From JALYGJ01 sp036558545 (GTDB taxonomy: Bacteria; Chloroflexota; Limnocylindria; Limnocylindrales; CSP1-4), in assembly GCA_036558545.1 (NCBI GenBank), contig DATBFJ010000071.1, positions 1 to 64,000 on the forward strand: a stretch of 64,000 bases of DNA, in the 5' to 3' direction. Within the stretch, counting starts at the first letter, position 1; each line of letters starts with the position of its first letter. Position numbers and translations under genes: made by a program. The notes beneath the pieces are model-generated. The model saw only the letters and a list, made by a program, of their open reading frames with translations, ran no database searches and had not been told where the DNA came from. Of this stretch, positions 32,580-41,025 are shown piece after piece.

Positions 32580-34094
32580 TCACAAGCCCAGGCCGATAAG
32601 TCCTTGGCCTGTGATGAGCGCGCCCGCGAGGAGAACGACCACCGCACTGAGCAGCGGCACACGGCGACTCAGGTCGAGGGAGCGGCTCTGAGGGATGCGT
32701 TCGACGAGCCGGCGCGCGTATACCAGGCCGAAACCTATGCCCACGAGCACGGCCGCCATGCCAATGCCGAAAGCGATGGTCAGCACGACTCCCCACGCAG
32801 GACGGCCGACAGAGATTGAGCCGATCAGCACAAGAAGTGCGGACACGGACGGGATCATGCCGCCGGACAGGCCCAACGCGAACAGGCCGCGCTTGCCCAT
32901 TTGTTGCTGTGCTACGTGCGTGTGGCCGACGCCGCCGTGCTCGTGCCAACCTTCTGGGTGTTGGTGATGAGCCTCGTGTTGGTGATACTGTTCAGGCTTC
33001 AGGCGCCACGCTCGCAGTCGCGTGAACAGCAGGTACGTGCCGATCACAACGACGATCGCGCCCGATGCGATGCTCAGGATCGGGTAGAGCTTGTCCGCGG
33101 GAATGACCACGGCCGCGGACAGGCTCAAGAGACCAAGTGCAAGCACGCCGATCGTGTGTGAGACAGTCACGGTCATGCCCAGGCCAACCGCTTGGCGGGC
33201 ATTGCCCCGCGACCCGACCAGGTAAGCCGCCATGACGGTCTTGCCGTGGCCGGGCGAGACCGCGTGAACGGCACCCAGCCCGGCCGCGACGGCCAGCGAC
33301 AGAAGGATGATCGGCGGTGTCAGGTCAGATGCCTGGAACAGGCTCGTCACGTCGTTCCCCAGCTCATCGACGCTCGCCGGAACGGCTGCCGGTGGCGGCG
33401 TCCCATGTAATTCGACATTCGTCGAATCGACTGGCGCGGCGTCAGGAACCATGAAGGTGGAAAGTTGTGGGCCGCCAGGATTGGCGATGAACTCGGTCGA
33501 ATCAATACCCAGCGGCACTGTCAACAGGTCGGCCGGATAGTGGGTGAGGCGGTCTGACGCGGACGTCGCCGTCAGATCCGTGCCGGTCAGAGTTGTGCCG
33601 TCACCGAGTACGCTGATCTCGCGCCAACCCTGGCGCTCGGCGAATGTCCTATCCGCAAACGTGATCTCGGTGCCACTCACGAGCGCGGTGGCAAGGGCAG
33701 CATCGTAGACGCACACCAGCCGCATGGTCGGGTTGCCCTGGCCGATGGGGAAGGAGATGCCCAGCTGAGTCAGGCTGAGCGTCAGGCGGGAACCTCCGGC
33801 TTCCAGGTCGAGCGAGCTGGCCAGCGTGTCGCACTCGCTCACCGCGTAAACGTGCGACTCCGAGTCGGAGACGTTGCCGTCCGCATCGGTGTCCATCGAG
33901 CGCCGCTCGGTGAACGTCGGAATCTCGGCGAAGTCCGTGACGTGATCGACAAGGACACCGTTCTCGGAGACGCGCAACCCGCTGTAGTGGTTGATCGTGA
34001 AGTTGCCCAGCGGGTGTGCGCTCGTTGCCGGGACAACGAGCGCCAGCGCCGCGAGGGAAAGTGTGAAAGCGAGTGCGAGCCGCGCGTACCTCAT
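32580..34094 (-). CDS. NicO/RcnA-like metal transporter with exported N-terminal domain
   Basis: 504 residues. A signal peptide (1-26, ...VVPATSA) precedes an extracytoplasmic domain starting HPLGNFTINHYSGL. From about 258 six membrane helices carry the NicO signature HAVSPGHGKT (277-286) and MTVTVSHTIGVL. A cytoplasm-side loop at about 370-393 contains nine histidines in 24 residues, suggesting Ni/Co or other divalent metal handling. It is the last gene of the DUF4331-TPR-NicO operon; the overlap with the TPR gene is ATGA. Direction of transport and the metal are not determined. Confidence 0.82.
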   Translation of the reverse strand: MRYARLALAFTLSLAALALVVPATSAHPLGNFTINHYSGLRVSENGVLVDHVTDFAEIPTFTERRSMDTDADGNVSDSESHVYAVSECDTLASSLDLEAGGSRLTLSLTQLGISFPIGQGNPTMRLVCVYDAALATALVSGTEITFADRTFAERQGWREISVLGDGTTLTGTDLTATSASDRLTHYPADLLTVPLGIDSTEFIANPGGPQLSTFMVPDAAPVDSTNVELHGTPPPAAVPASVDELGNDVTSLFQASDLTPPIILLSLAVAAGLGAVHAVSPGHGKTVMAAYLVGSRGNARQAVGLGMTVTVSHTIGVLALGLLSLSAAVVIPADKLYPILSIASGAIVVVIGTYLLFTRLRAWRLKPEQYHQHEAHHQHPEGWHEHGGVGHTHVAQQQMGKRGLFALGLSGGMIPSVSALLVLIGSISVGRPAWGVVLTIAFGIGMAAVLVGIGFGLVYARRLVERIPQSRSLDLSRRVPLLSAVVVLLAGALITGQGLIGLGL

Positions 34095-35539
34095 TGGCCG
34101 AGCGCCTGACGAGCCTGCTGTACGACCATTGGTGACACGGTCGGGTTAAGGCCGAGAGCCTGGTGCAGGTGCGCCCTGCCCTGGTCGTTCAAGCCGTTGG
34201 CGATCTCAATCAGGCCGGCGTGGAGATAGATCTTCGCGTCGGCCGTGCCCAGGGCCATGGCTTTATCAATGGCCGTCAACGCCTCAGCATCCCGGCCATT
34301 CGCATGCAATGCCCATGCGTACGCGTCGTACCCGTAGATGTCCTGGCGCTGCGCCAGCTCGTCGGTCGCGAGCGTTAGTGCCTGACTCGTGTTTCGGTCG
34401 TGATCGGACAGGAACAGCCCGTACTCGCGGTCGTAGACGTGGCCGGCACCGGAGGACGCCGTCATCGAGGCAATGAAGTCGACCGTGGCGTACTGGTCGG
34501 TCGCCTTCGCCGAGTCACCGGACAGGGAATAGAGGTCGCCAAGGAAGGCGAGCATGTCGGGCCGCGGCAGGGCATCGGTCGCTTGCTGGATGAGCGTCAC
34601 AGCCGTCGCCAGGTCACCGCGGGCATAGGCGACGCGGCCCTCGCCGAAGAGGGCCAGCGGATAGCCGGGCAGCAATGCCAGCGCGTTCTGGTAGTCCGTC
34701 TGAGCCGTGTCGAGGTTGCCCGCCAGCAGCTGGTATTCGGCCGCGGTGTAGTCGTAGAAGGCAACGTTCGTTGGCAGGTCGCCGGCAGCCGTGTCATCTG
34801 ATGCCGCGCCTTCAGCGGCAGTCACGGCCGCGGAGGTGTCGCCGGTGATGAATTCGAAGCGTGCCTGTCGAACCGACACGGACGGCGAGGGAATCAGGTG
34901 CTGGAGATCTGTCAGTGCACCCTGCGCGTCCGGGATGTGGCCGAGCTCGATGGACGAGTCGAAGACGACGCCGAGCGCGCCAAGGGCGTTCGGGTTGAGT
35001 TCGAGTGTCTGTGTCGCTTCCTGGAGCGCGCCGTTGAAGTCATGCAGCGTGGCCAGCTCGCGCGCATTCCCAGCATGGCCGCTGGTGCTGTTCGAGTTGA
35101 TCGAGATGACCATCTGGTAGGCCTGCTGGGCGGCAAGGAACTGCGTGATGTCGCCAGTCATGCGGCCCTTGAGGTCGAAGACGTCGCCGAGCGCGCTCCA
35201 GCTGTCCTCGGACGTTGGCGCACTTGTCGTCCGCTCCTTCCAGAACGTGATGCGCCGGTCAATGTCAGTCGTATCGACCGCGCCTAGCGCGGAGATCTCG
35301 GTCTGCGGGTTGGAAAGGTCCGCGACATTGTTCCCGGCCAGTGCTGGCGCTCCGGCGGCCGCGCTGTCAGAGGCCGTCTGGTTCGAATTCAGGAGCTGGA
35401 ACGCGATCACGACGACGATCGCGAGCAGTGGCGGAATGAGATACACGGCGCGGCCCAGCCGACCACGAAGGTGGCGGCCCGGGGACCGCCGCGTGGCGGC
35501 GGTCCCCGGAGTGCCGAGTCGCGTCTGAGACGCGCTCAA
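34091..35539 (-). CDS. Membrane-anchored tetratricopeptide-repeat protein
   Basis: 482 residues if it begins at TTG 35539, which overlaps the DUF4331 stop (TTGA); GTG 35563 and a later GTG just before the membrane helix are alternatives. An Arg-rich N-terminus leads to one helix (VYLIPPLLAIVVVIAFQLL), then an exported region of TPR-like repeats (AYQMVISINSNSTSGHAGNARELATLHD and later copies) to the C-terminus. It probably scaffolds the exported DUF4331 and NicO partners. A perfect 14-bp hairpin lies in its first codons and may control its expression or show that the true start is downstream of it. Confidence 0.7.
   Translation of the reverse strand: MSASQTRLGTPGTAATRRSPGRHLRGRLGRAVYLIPPLLAIVVVIAFQLLNSNQTASDSAAAGAPALAGNNVADLSNPQTEISALGAVDTTDIDRRITFWKERTTSAPTSEDSWSALGDVFDLKGRMTGDITQFLAAQQAYQMVISINSNSTSGHAGNARELATLHDFNGALQEATQTLELNPNALGALGVVFDSSIELGHIPDAQGALTDLQHLIPSPSVSVRQARFEFITGDTSAAVTAAEGAASDDTAAGDLPTNVAFYDYTAAEYQLLAGNLDTAQTDYQNALALLPGYPLALFGEGRVAYARGDLATAVTLIQQATDALPRPDMLAFLGDLYSLSGDSAKATDQYATVDFIASMTASSGAGHVYDREYGLFLSDHDRNTSQALTLATDELAQRQDIYGYDAYAWALHANGRDAEALTAIDKAMALGTADAKIYLHAGLIEIANGLNDQGRAHLHQALGLNPTVSPMVVQQARQALGQ
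35479..35509. other. Perfect 14-bp inverted repeat in the 5' end of the TPR gene
   Basis: CCGGGGACCGCCGC (35479-35492), a 3-nt loop GTG, then GCGGCGGTCCCCGG (35496-35509). In the minus-strand transcript it would form a very stable hairpin some 30-60 nt after the DUF4331 stop. It has no U-tract. It could slow or terminate transcription between DUF4331 and the two downstream genes, or protect the mRNA end. Confidence 0.6.
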
Positions 35540-36567
35540 TTCGCCGGCGCGAGATACGGCCACGCCTTGGTGATGGCGCTGTCGTTGCTCACGCAGTCGC
35601 TGGTGACTCCGCCGTTGGTGACGAGACCTAGCTCGGCATCAATGACATCGTCCTTGAGCCGGCGACCGTTGAGGAAGCCGGAAGTGTCACCCGTCTGGTA
35701 GGTCAGCACATCGGGCAGTAGGACACCCGCCAGGCCTGCCGGGTCAGCGGCTCCCAGACTGGTCAGGACATCCTGGAAATGCTGTTCGAACAACTGTGGC
35801 TGCTCGACTGGCTGCGAGCGGTTGAACGCCTCGCGGTCGGTCTTGTGCGGGTCCACGTTGTTGAAGACGGTGTTGATGGCGGGACGGCCCATCTGGTCGG
35901 CCTGGACCCATGCACCACCGCGTAAGACGTTGGTGGTTGCCCAGATGCCGATGTTCTTGCCCTTGCCGCCGAGCTGGCTGTTGGGGACCTTGAGGATGAT
36001 CGAGCTGACATTCAACCCGTGGAAAAAGTCGGTAGTGCCTCCGTCGCAGAAGGTGCGGCCGTTGCCACTGCCGAGGACTGCGCCCTTGAAAGCGTCGAGA
36101 TCGAAGAAAAACGGATCGTCGAACAGCCCAGCGGTCAGCTTGCCGCCACCCGCAACGGTGTTGTCCTGGCCGGTCCAACCGCTCGAAACCAGATGGCCGT
36201 TGCGATAGAGCTTGATGCTCTGAACGCCCGTGCCGGTGGGCCGGCCGAACTTGGCCTCATAGATCACGTCCGGCTTGGCATCGCCGTTCTCGTCGACCTT
36301 GATCATGTACTGGACGCCTGTTCCGAACGTCGTCCCGGACTGGGCGAGAACGCCGGCACCGGGGTTGACGTTGAGCACAAAGACGGTCTTGCGTCCGTTT
36401 GAAGTGCTGAAGGCGTACAGATCGGTGATGTCGGCCGCGCCATTGTTCGCGACACCTGGGCCGTCGAGGTGATCGGCGGCGAAGGTGGTCGGGACGAGAC
36501 CGAGCGAAAGGATCAGAAGCGAGCTGGCGATCGACGCCGTGAATGCTCGCCTGCGCATGTCGCGCAT
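35536..36567 (-). CDS. Exported DUF4331 family protein
   Basis: 343 residues with a signal peptide (about 1-31, SSLLILSLGLVPTTFAA) directly followed by the family opening DHLDGPGV...DITDLYAF. Other DUF4331 features are VFVLNVNPGAG, FEAKFG-like YEAKFGRPTGTG, DDPFFFDLDAF, and FFHGLNVSSIILKVP. The function of DUF4331 is unknown; genes of this kind often sit next to TPR and NicO-type genes, as here. A strong GAGGAGGT ribosome site precedes the ATG. First gene of the operon, divergent from the ECF sigma factor. Confidence 0.87.
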   Translation of the reverse strand: MRDMRRRAFTASIASSLLILSLGLVPTTFAADHLDGPGVANNGAADITDLYAFSTSNGRKTVFVLNVNPGAGVLAQSGTTFGTGVQYMIKVDENGDAKPDVIYEAKFGRPTGTGVQSIKLYRNGHLVSSGWTGQDNTVAGGGKLTAGLFDDPFFFDLDAFKGAVLGSGNGRTFCDGGTTDFFHGLNVSSIILKVPNSQLGGKGKNIGIWATTNVLRGGAWVQADQMGRPAINTVFNNVDPHKTDREAFNRSQPVEQPQLFEQHFQDVLTSLGAADPAGLAGVLLPDVLTYQTGDTSGFLNGRRLKDDVIDAELGLVTNGGVTSDCVSNDSAITKAWPYLAPAN

Positions 36568-36807
36568 GATTCGAGTTACCTCCTCAGAGTGGTTACGAGG
36601 TGTGTCGGCGCATGCCTCGCGCCGTGGCCGGGCTATCGCTAGGCGTCCCTCCTCTCATGGTTTCGGTTGTCTGAGCGGGTGTACGCAGCGGGTCGCCCTC
36701 TCGGATCACTTCCGATGAGACCGCTGCCTAAACTTGCGCGGTGCCCGTCCCTTCAGGCTCTTCCCGCGAGTGGCGCAGTGAACCGCGAGGCAATTCCGCG
36801 CGCATAA
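36568..36807. promoter_or_regulatory. Divergent control region, DUF4331 operon / ECF sigma factor
   Basis: 240 bp without a gene. It holds the GAGGAGGT ribosome site for DUF4331, a small inverted repeat TCGGA/TCCGA (36701-36715) and a TAAACT box (36727-36732). I expected an ECF-type promoter pair here but see no confident one. Confidence 0.4.
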
Positions 36808-37404
36808 GTGGTGAGCGCCCATGAGAGTTGCGTGGTCGCTGACAGCACGGTGACGGCCGTTACGACCGACGAGGAGCTCCTCGGACGATTGGCGGCCGGC
36901 GTGGATGAAGCTGCGCTGTCCGAGCTATACGACCGCTACCAGGCACAGATGTACGGACTCGCGATGCGCATAACGAACGACGCCGCATTGGCCCAGGACG
37001 CAGTCCAGGAGGCCTTTGTCGGCGTATGGCGCAACGCTGCTCGCTACGCCCAGACGCGTGCCAGCGTCCGAACGTGGATGCTGTCGATCACGCATCACCG
37101 CGCCGTCGATATCCTGCGCAGACGACGCGCGACGTCGCCGCTGCCGGAGCTGGAGGATGGCACCAGGGCCCTGACTACGCCCGATGTGTGGCCGGAGGTT
37201 GCCCGGGCCGCCGACGCCGCCGCCGTGCGCGGTGCACTGGCCGCGCTGCCTGATGCCCAACGCCGAACGATCGAGCTCGCCTACTTCGGTGGCCTGACTC
37301 AGACCGAGATTGCCGAGCGCGAGAGCGTTCCCCTTGGCACGGTGAAGAGCCGCGTTCGCTTGGGCCTCGCGAGCCTGCGCAACATGCTCGAGCAGTCGAG
37401 ATGA
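36808..37404 (+). CDS. ECF sigma factor (SigK-like)
   Basis: 198 residues from a GTG (a second GTG is adjacent; a later GTG at the VTAVTTDEELL block is an alternative start). Region 2 runs from about 25 to 100 (LYDRYQAQMYGLAMRITND, AQDAVQEAFVGVWRNA, VRTWMLSITHHRAVDILRRRR); region 4 from about 135 to 190 (LPDAQRRTIELAYFGGLTQTEIAERESVPLGTVKSRV). It directs RNA polymerase to a small regulon. The RskA-type anti-sigma gene overlaps its stop by ATGA, and the divergent DUF4331 operon is the likely target. Confidence 0.92.
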   Translation: MVSAHESCVVADSTVTAVTTDEELLGRLAAGVDEAALSELYDRYQAQMYGLAMRITNDAALAQDAVQEAFVGVWRNAARYAQTRASVRTWMLSITHHRAVDILRRRRATSPLPELEDGTRALTTPDVWPEVARAADAAAVRGALAALPDAQRRTIELAYFGGLTQTEIAERESVPLGTVKSRVRLGLASLRNMLEQSR

Positions 37405-38219
37405 CGCGGGCACCAATGAGCCACGAGCAAGCTCTCGAGCTGGCCGGCCTGTACGCATTGGACGCTTTGACGCCCGATGAAAGAGCCGCGGTCGACGCGC
37501 ACATCGCATCCTGCACCCGAGATCACTCCGAGTTCGCCACACTAGGTGGCCTGGCCCCCGCACTGGCGGCAGTTGCCGATCCGCTTGACGCGCCGGAGTC
37601 GCTCAAGGACAACATCCTGGCCGCGTATCGGGCCGACGTCGCACCGAAGGCTGTTCCGGCCACGGCGCCTGCGCCGACACCGCTGACGCAGCCAGTCGTT
37701 GCTACCACGACGCGGCCGCGTCGCTGGCAGGCGCCAACCTGGATGGGCTGGGCCGCGGCGGCCGTGGCAATAGTGCTGCTCGCGGTGGTCAGCGTTTACG
37801 GGCTGAACCTGCGCCAGCAGGCTGACCAGGCCAGGACGCGCGCCGACCAACTCGCGGCGGCCGTGGCGGCGATGACGGCGCCCGGCTCCGAGGTTGCGAT
37901 CCTGCACGGCAGTGGAGCCGCCTCCGGCGTAAGCGGCTTCGTCGCCTTCCCGACATCCACCACCGGTCAGGGATACATGGTCGTGACCGACGTGCCGCCT
38001 TTACCGACTGACAAGACCTACCAGGCCTGGTACATCACCGACGGGACACCGACGTCTGCAGGAACGATGACGGCAGATGCGAGCGGCAGCATCGTGGTAT
38101 CAGGCTTGGAGCCCCTTGACGGCGCACAGGTCGTCGCGGTCACGGTCGAGCCTGACGGCGGCTCCGATCAGCCAACAAGCGATCCCATCATCGTGGGTAC
38201 GGTCACGACGCCAACTTGA
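37401..38219 (+). CDS. RskA-type anti-sigma factor
   Basis: 272 residues. The cytoplasmic N-terminal part holds a zinc-finger-like anti-sigma motif (ELAGLYALDALTPDE...VDAHIASC), but the usual second Cys of HxxxCxxC is absent (CTRD). One membrane helix (WMGWAAAAVAIVLLAVVSVYGL, about 113-134) is followed by an extracellular RskA domain (GYMVVTDVPPLPTDKTYQAWYITDGTP, GTVTT end). It should sequester the sigma factor until an extracellular signal leads to proteolysis. The stop overlaps an in-frame TTG of the Tmk region. Confidence 0.9.
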   Translation: MTRAPMSHEQALELAGLYALDALTPDERAAVDAHIASCTRDHSEFATLGGLAPALAAVADPLDAPESLKDNILAAYRADVAPKAVPATAPAPTPLTQPVVATTTRPRRWQAPTWMGWAAAAVAIVLLAVVSVYGLNLRQQADQARTRADQLAAAVAAMTAPGSEVAILHGSGAASGVSGFVAFPTSTTGQGYMVVTDVPPLPTDKTYQAWYITDGTPTSAGTMTADASGSIVVSGLEPLDGAQVVAVTVEPDGGSDQPTSDPIIVGTVTTPT

Positions 38220-38231
38220 CGGCGCGCTCCA

Positions 38232-38237
38232 TAGACT
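38232..38237 (+). promoter_or_regulatory. Candidate leaderless -10 box for tmk
   Basis: TAGACT, 8 nt before the ATG at 38246. It supports that ATG over the TTG at 38216, although both are in frame. Confidence 0.5.
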
Positions 38238-38245
38238 CTGAGCGG

Positions 38246-38902
38246 ATGTCTGATAGCAACCGCGCGCCGGGAATTTTCATCACGCTCGAGGGTCCTGACG
38301 GGGCCGGCAAGAGCACCCAGGCTCGTCTGCTCGCGGAGCGCATTCGCGCCACCGGCAGAGAAGTGGTCGAGACACGGGAGCCAGGTGGCACCGCGCTCGG
38401 CGAGCGACTACGCGATGTGCTCATGCACGCGCCGGACGGATCGCACGATGCGCTCAGTGACGCGCTGCTGTTCAACGCCGCCCGCGCACGCCAGGTCAGC
38501 GAGGTGATCCGACCAGCGCTAGACCGCGGGGCAGTGGTCGTGTGCGACCGCTTCTCGGATTCGACGCTGGCCTACCAGGGCTACGGCGGTGGCGTTCCTC
38601 AACAACAGCTGCGGACCTTGAAGCTCATCGCGATTGGCGACATCGATCCCGACCGTACGGTGCTCGTAGACCTGCCCATCTCGTCCGGTCTCGAGCGACG
38701 TCAGGCCGGTTCAACGTCCGATTTGACGCGCTTCGAAACGGACGCTCAAGAACATGGCGAGACGTTCCACGAACGAGTTCGGAGCGGGTACCTGAGTCTC
38801 GCCGCGGCCGAGCCGACGCGCTGGCGCGTCGTGGACGGATCGACATCTCCGCAGAAGGTCGCCGCGGCGGTCTGGTCGGCCGTCGCCGACCTGTTCGACT
38901 AG
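38246..38902 (+). CDS. tmk: Thymidylate kinase
   Basis: 218 residues from the ATG at 38246. P-loop LEGPDGAGKST, the DR(Y/F) region VCDRFSDSTLAYQGYGGG, and the catalytic REPGGT are all visible; a LID region with Arg follows (SGLERRQAGS). It phosphorylates dTMP to dTDP. Its stop shares a CTAG with the stop of the convergent GGDEF gene, so the two reading frames overlap by 4 bp. Start chosen by the -10 box spacing. Confidence 0.95.
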   Translation: MSDSNRAPGIFITLEGPDGAGKSTQARLLAERIRATGREVVETREPGGTALGERLRDVLMHAPDGSHDALSDALLFNAARARQVSEVIRPALDRGAVVVCDRFSDSTLAYQGYGGGVPQQQLRTLKLIAIGDIDPDRTVLVDLPISSGLERRQAGSTSDLTRFETDAQEHGETFHERVRSGYLSLAAAEPTRWRVVDGSTSPQKVAAAVWSAVADLFD

Positions 38903-39921
38903 GTCCCGCTGGCGACGAAGATAGAGCCGCGTCCGCGCCGCTTGGCCTCCTTCAGCGCCTTGTCGGCAGCGGTGAGCAGCTCCTCGCTCGAGGCGCCATC
39001 AATCGGATACACGGCTGCGCCGACGCTCACGCTGATCGGTCCAGTCGCACTTTCGTGACTGAGCAGCGCATCTCGAACTCGACGACCGGCAACCTGGCCG
39101 GCGCCTCCGGGTGCGATCAGCGAGAACTCGTCGGATCCATAGCGCGCCACGGTGTCCACGAGCCGCACCTGGTCGGCGAGCGTGGCCGCGACGTGGCGCA
39201 GCACCTCATCGCCGGCATGCGCGCCGCCCTTGTCATTGATCTCGGCGAACCCGTCGACGTCGAAGAGCAGCACTGACAGCTGCGTTTCCTGTCGCGTGGC
39301 GCGCGCGATCTCAAGCTCCAGCATGCGCTCGAAGGTCACCTTGTTGGCCAGCCCGGTGAGCGGGTCCGTGGAGGCGAGCCTGCCAATCCAGTCGGCCTTC
39401 TCCATCAGCGCGTTTTCCAACCGCGCCTGGCGGATTGCGACCGCGCTCAGGTCGGCCAGCGCCGTCAGCGTGTTCTCTGGGCTGGCGGCATCGGGCGGTG
39501 GACCCTCAAAGGCAGCTACCAACGCGCCTTCGGCGATCTCTCCACCGGCTTCGTCAGCAGAGACAAGTGGGACTGCGACGATGCCGCGCCACTCGAGATG
39601 TTGGCCCGTGAACGCACGAGCTGCGTCAGCACCATTGGCCATCATCTGACGGCGCTCGCGCACTGCCTGGGCGACGAGCTCCTCTGGGTCGTCGGCTGAG
39701 ATCTGACCGTGCTCGGCCAGGATGTTCGGGTCCAGACCGGCTTGGGCGGCTGGGACGAGGATGCCGGTCACCTGGTCAAACAGATAGACGACAGCGGCCA
39801 CGGCGCCGGCCGCTCCGACAACATAGCTGCACAAAGCGTCGAGCTTCGCGTCCAACTCAGTGCCCCTGGCGACGATCCGCGTGGCCTCGAGCAGGGTGAA
39901 GCGCGAATCCGGTCGATCCAT
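38899..39921 (-). CDS. GAF-GGDEF domain protein with GSDEF active site
   Basis: 340 residues from the ATG at 39921, placed by a TATCAT box 8 nt upstream. The N-terminal part (about 10-180) resembles a GAF domain (TRIVARGTELDAKLDALCSYVVGAA, ..GIVAVPLVS). The C-terminal part (about 190-340) is a GGDEF domain: ASTDPLTGLANKVTFERML, LLFDVDGFAEINDKGGAHAGDEVLRHVA, and the active-site loop RYGSDEF, where GGDEF has become GSDEF. It may still make c-di-GMP, or bind GTP only. No membrane helix; a cytoplasmic sensor. Confidence 0.85.
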   Translation of the reverse strand: MDRPDSRFTLLEATRIVARGTELDAKLDALCSYVVGAAGAVAAVVYLFDQVTGILVPAAQAGLDPNILAEHGQISADDPEELVAQAVRERRQMMANGADAARAFTGQHLEWRGIVAVPLVSADEAGGEIAEGALVAAFEGPPPDAASPENTLTALADLSAVAIRQARLENALMEKADWIGRLASTDPLTGLANKVTFERMLELEIARATRQETQLSVLLFDVDGFAEINDKGGAHAGDEVLRHVAATLADQVRLVDTVARYGSDEFSLIAPGGAGQVAGRRVRDALLSHESATGPISVSVGAAVYPIDGASSEELLTAADKALKEAKRRGRGSIFVASGT

Positions 39922-39929
39922 CGCGGCCG

Positions 39930-39935
39930 ATGATA
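39930..39935 (-). promoter_or_regulatory. Candidate leaderless -10 box for the GAF-GGDEF gene
   Basis: TATCAT on the minus strand, 8 nt before the ATG at 39921. Confidence 0.5.
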
Positions 39936-39963
39936 GTCGGGCCGACACTCGCCGGAGCAACTA

Positions 39964-40947
39964 TCAGGTCGTCTCGAGCAGTTCCTTGTAACGGGCCAGA
40001 TCGACGTTGCCCCCGGACAGCACGGCGACCTTGACGCCGGCCGGCAACGCGTCGTCGTAATGGATGAGTCCTGCCAGCGACACGGCGCCCGACGGCTCGA
40101 GCACCTGCTTGAGCTCCGCAGCGGCGACCGTCATCGCAGCCCGGATCTGCGACTCGGAAACGAGCAGCACTCCGTCCAGGTAGCGCTGCAGATATGCGAA
40201 TGGAATCGCTGCAGGTGCCTCGCCGCGCAAGCCATCCGCGATGGTTCGACCAACTTTCTCGGAAGGCCACGGTGTGCGTCGACCCACAGCGAGCGAGTCG
40301 TGCGTGTCAGCGGCAAGCTCCGGCTCCACGGCGAAAACGTGCGCGTCCGAGCGGAGCGACTTGACGGCCAGCGAAATGCCTGCGGCCAGACCCCCGAGTC
40401 CGACTGGAACCAGTACGACTGGCGGGTCCGCGATGCCGTCGTCTGCCAGCTGCTCGATGATCTCTAGCCCTATGGTGCCCTGACCGGCGACGATGCGATC
40501 GTCGTCAGCTGACGACACGAGCTCGAGCCCCTCGGCATCGGCGATCTCGTGAGCTCGCCGGACGCGCTCCTCGTTGGCCGGACCAACGAATACGATCTCG
40601 CCGCCGTTACGGCGAACACCGTCGACCTTGATCTGCGGCGCGTTGTTGGGCATGACCACCACGCAGCGCGTGCCGGCAAGCCTTGCCGCCAGGGAGATGG
40701 CCTGGGCGTGATTGCCGCTCGAATGCGACACGACGCCGATCTTCTTCTGTTCGGTGGACAGTTGGGCCACGGCATTGGAGGCGCCACGGATCTTGAATGA
40801 GCCGGTCGGCTGGAGGTTTTCCGGCTTGACGTAGCCGACGTCGCGAAAGCGCAGCAACGGTGTTCGCAAAGCGACGTCACGGACTCTCTCGTAAGCGTCC
40901 CGGATGTCGTCGATTGTCACCAGGGAAGGAGCTTGGCTCGATGTCAC
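39964..40947 (-). CDS. Threonine dehydratase / serine racemase-like PLP enzyme
   Basis: 327 residues of the fold-type II PLP family. The PLP Lys is in PTGSFKIRGA (about residue 52), the SSGNHAQA block binds the substrate carboxylate, and VPVGLGGLAAG binds the phosphate. It lacks the C-terminal ACT-like domain of biosynthetic threonine deaminases, so a catabolic L-threonine/serine dehydratase or a serine racemase is likelier. Divergent from guaB3. The start is ATG 40947; the shared intergenic region contains TATACT. Confidence 0.88.
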   Translation of the reverse strand: MTSSQAPSLVTIDDIRDAYERVRDVALRTPLLRFRDVGYVKPENLQPTGSFKIRGASNAVAQLSTEQKKIGVVSHSSGNHAQAISLAARLAGTRCVVVMPNNAPQIKVDGVRRNGGEIVFVGPANEERVRRAHEIADAEGLELVSSADDDRIVAGQGTIGLEIIEQLADDGIADPPVVLVPVGLGGLAAGISLAVKSLRSDAHVFAVEPELAADTHDSLAVGRRTPWPSEKVGRTIADGLRGEAPAAIPFAYLQRYLDGVLLVSESQIRAAMTVAAAELKQVLEPSGAVSLAGLIHYDDALPAGVKVAVLSGGNVDLARYKELLETT

Positions 40948-40952
40948 GTCGG

Positions 40953-40958
40953 TATACT
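40953..40958 (+). promoter_or_regulatory. Candidate -10 box (TATACT) upstream of guaB3
   Basis: TATACT inside GGTATACTG, 67 nt before the chosen GTG of guaB3; no clear -35 at the right spacing. On the opposite strand the same sequence gives TATACC close to the start of the PLP-enzyme gene. Confidence 0.35.
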
Positions 40959-41025
40959 GCCGGGACTTGTCGAGAGGCGCTCAAATCCCCGAGGAGCGCA
41001 GGCGCCGTGGAGGGTTGGATCGGTC

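Noticed and set aside
36727..36732. TAAACT as a leaderless box for the ECF sigma gene
   Set aside because: It lies about 75 nt before the start codon, outside the 6-9 nt register, so it is at most an ordinary promoter element.
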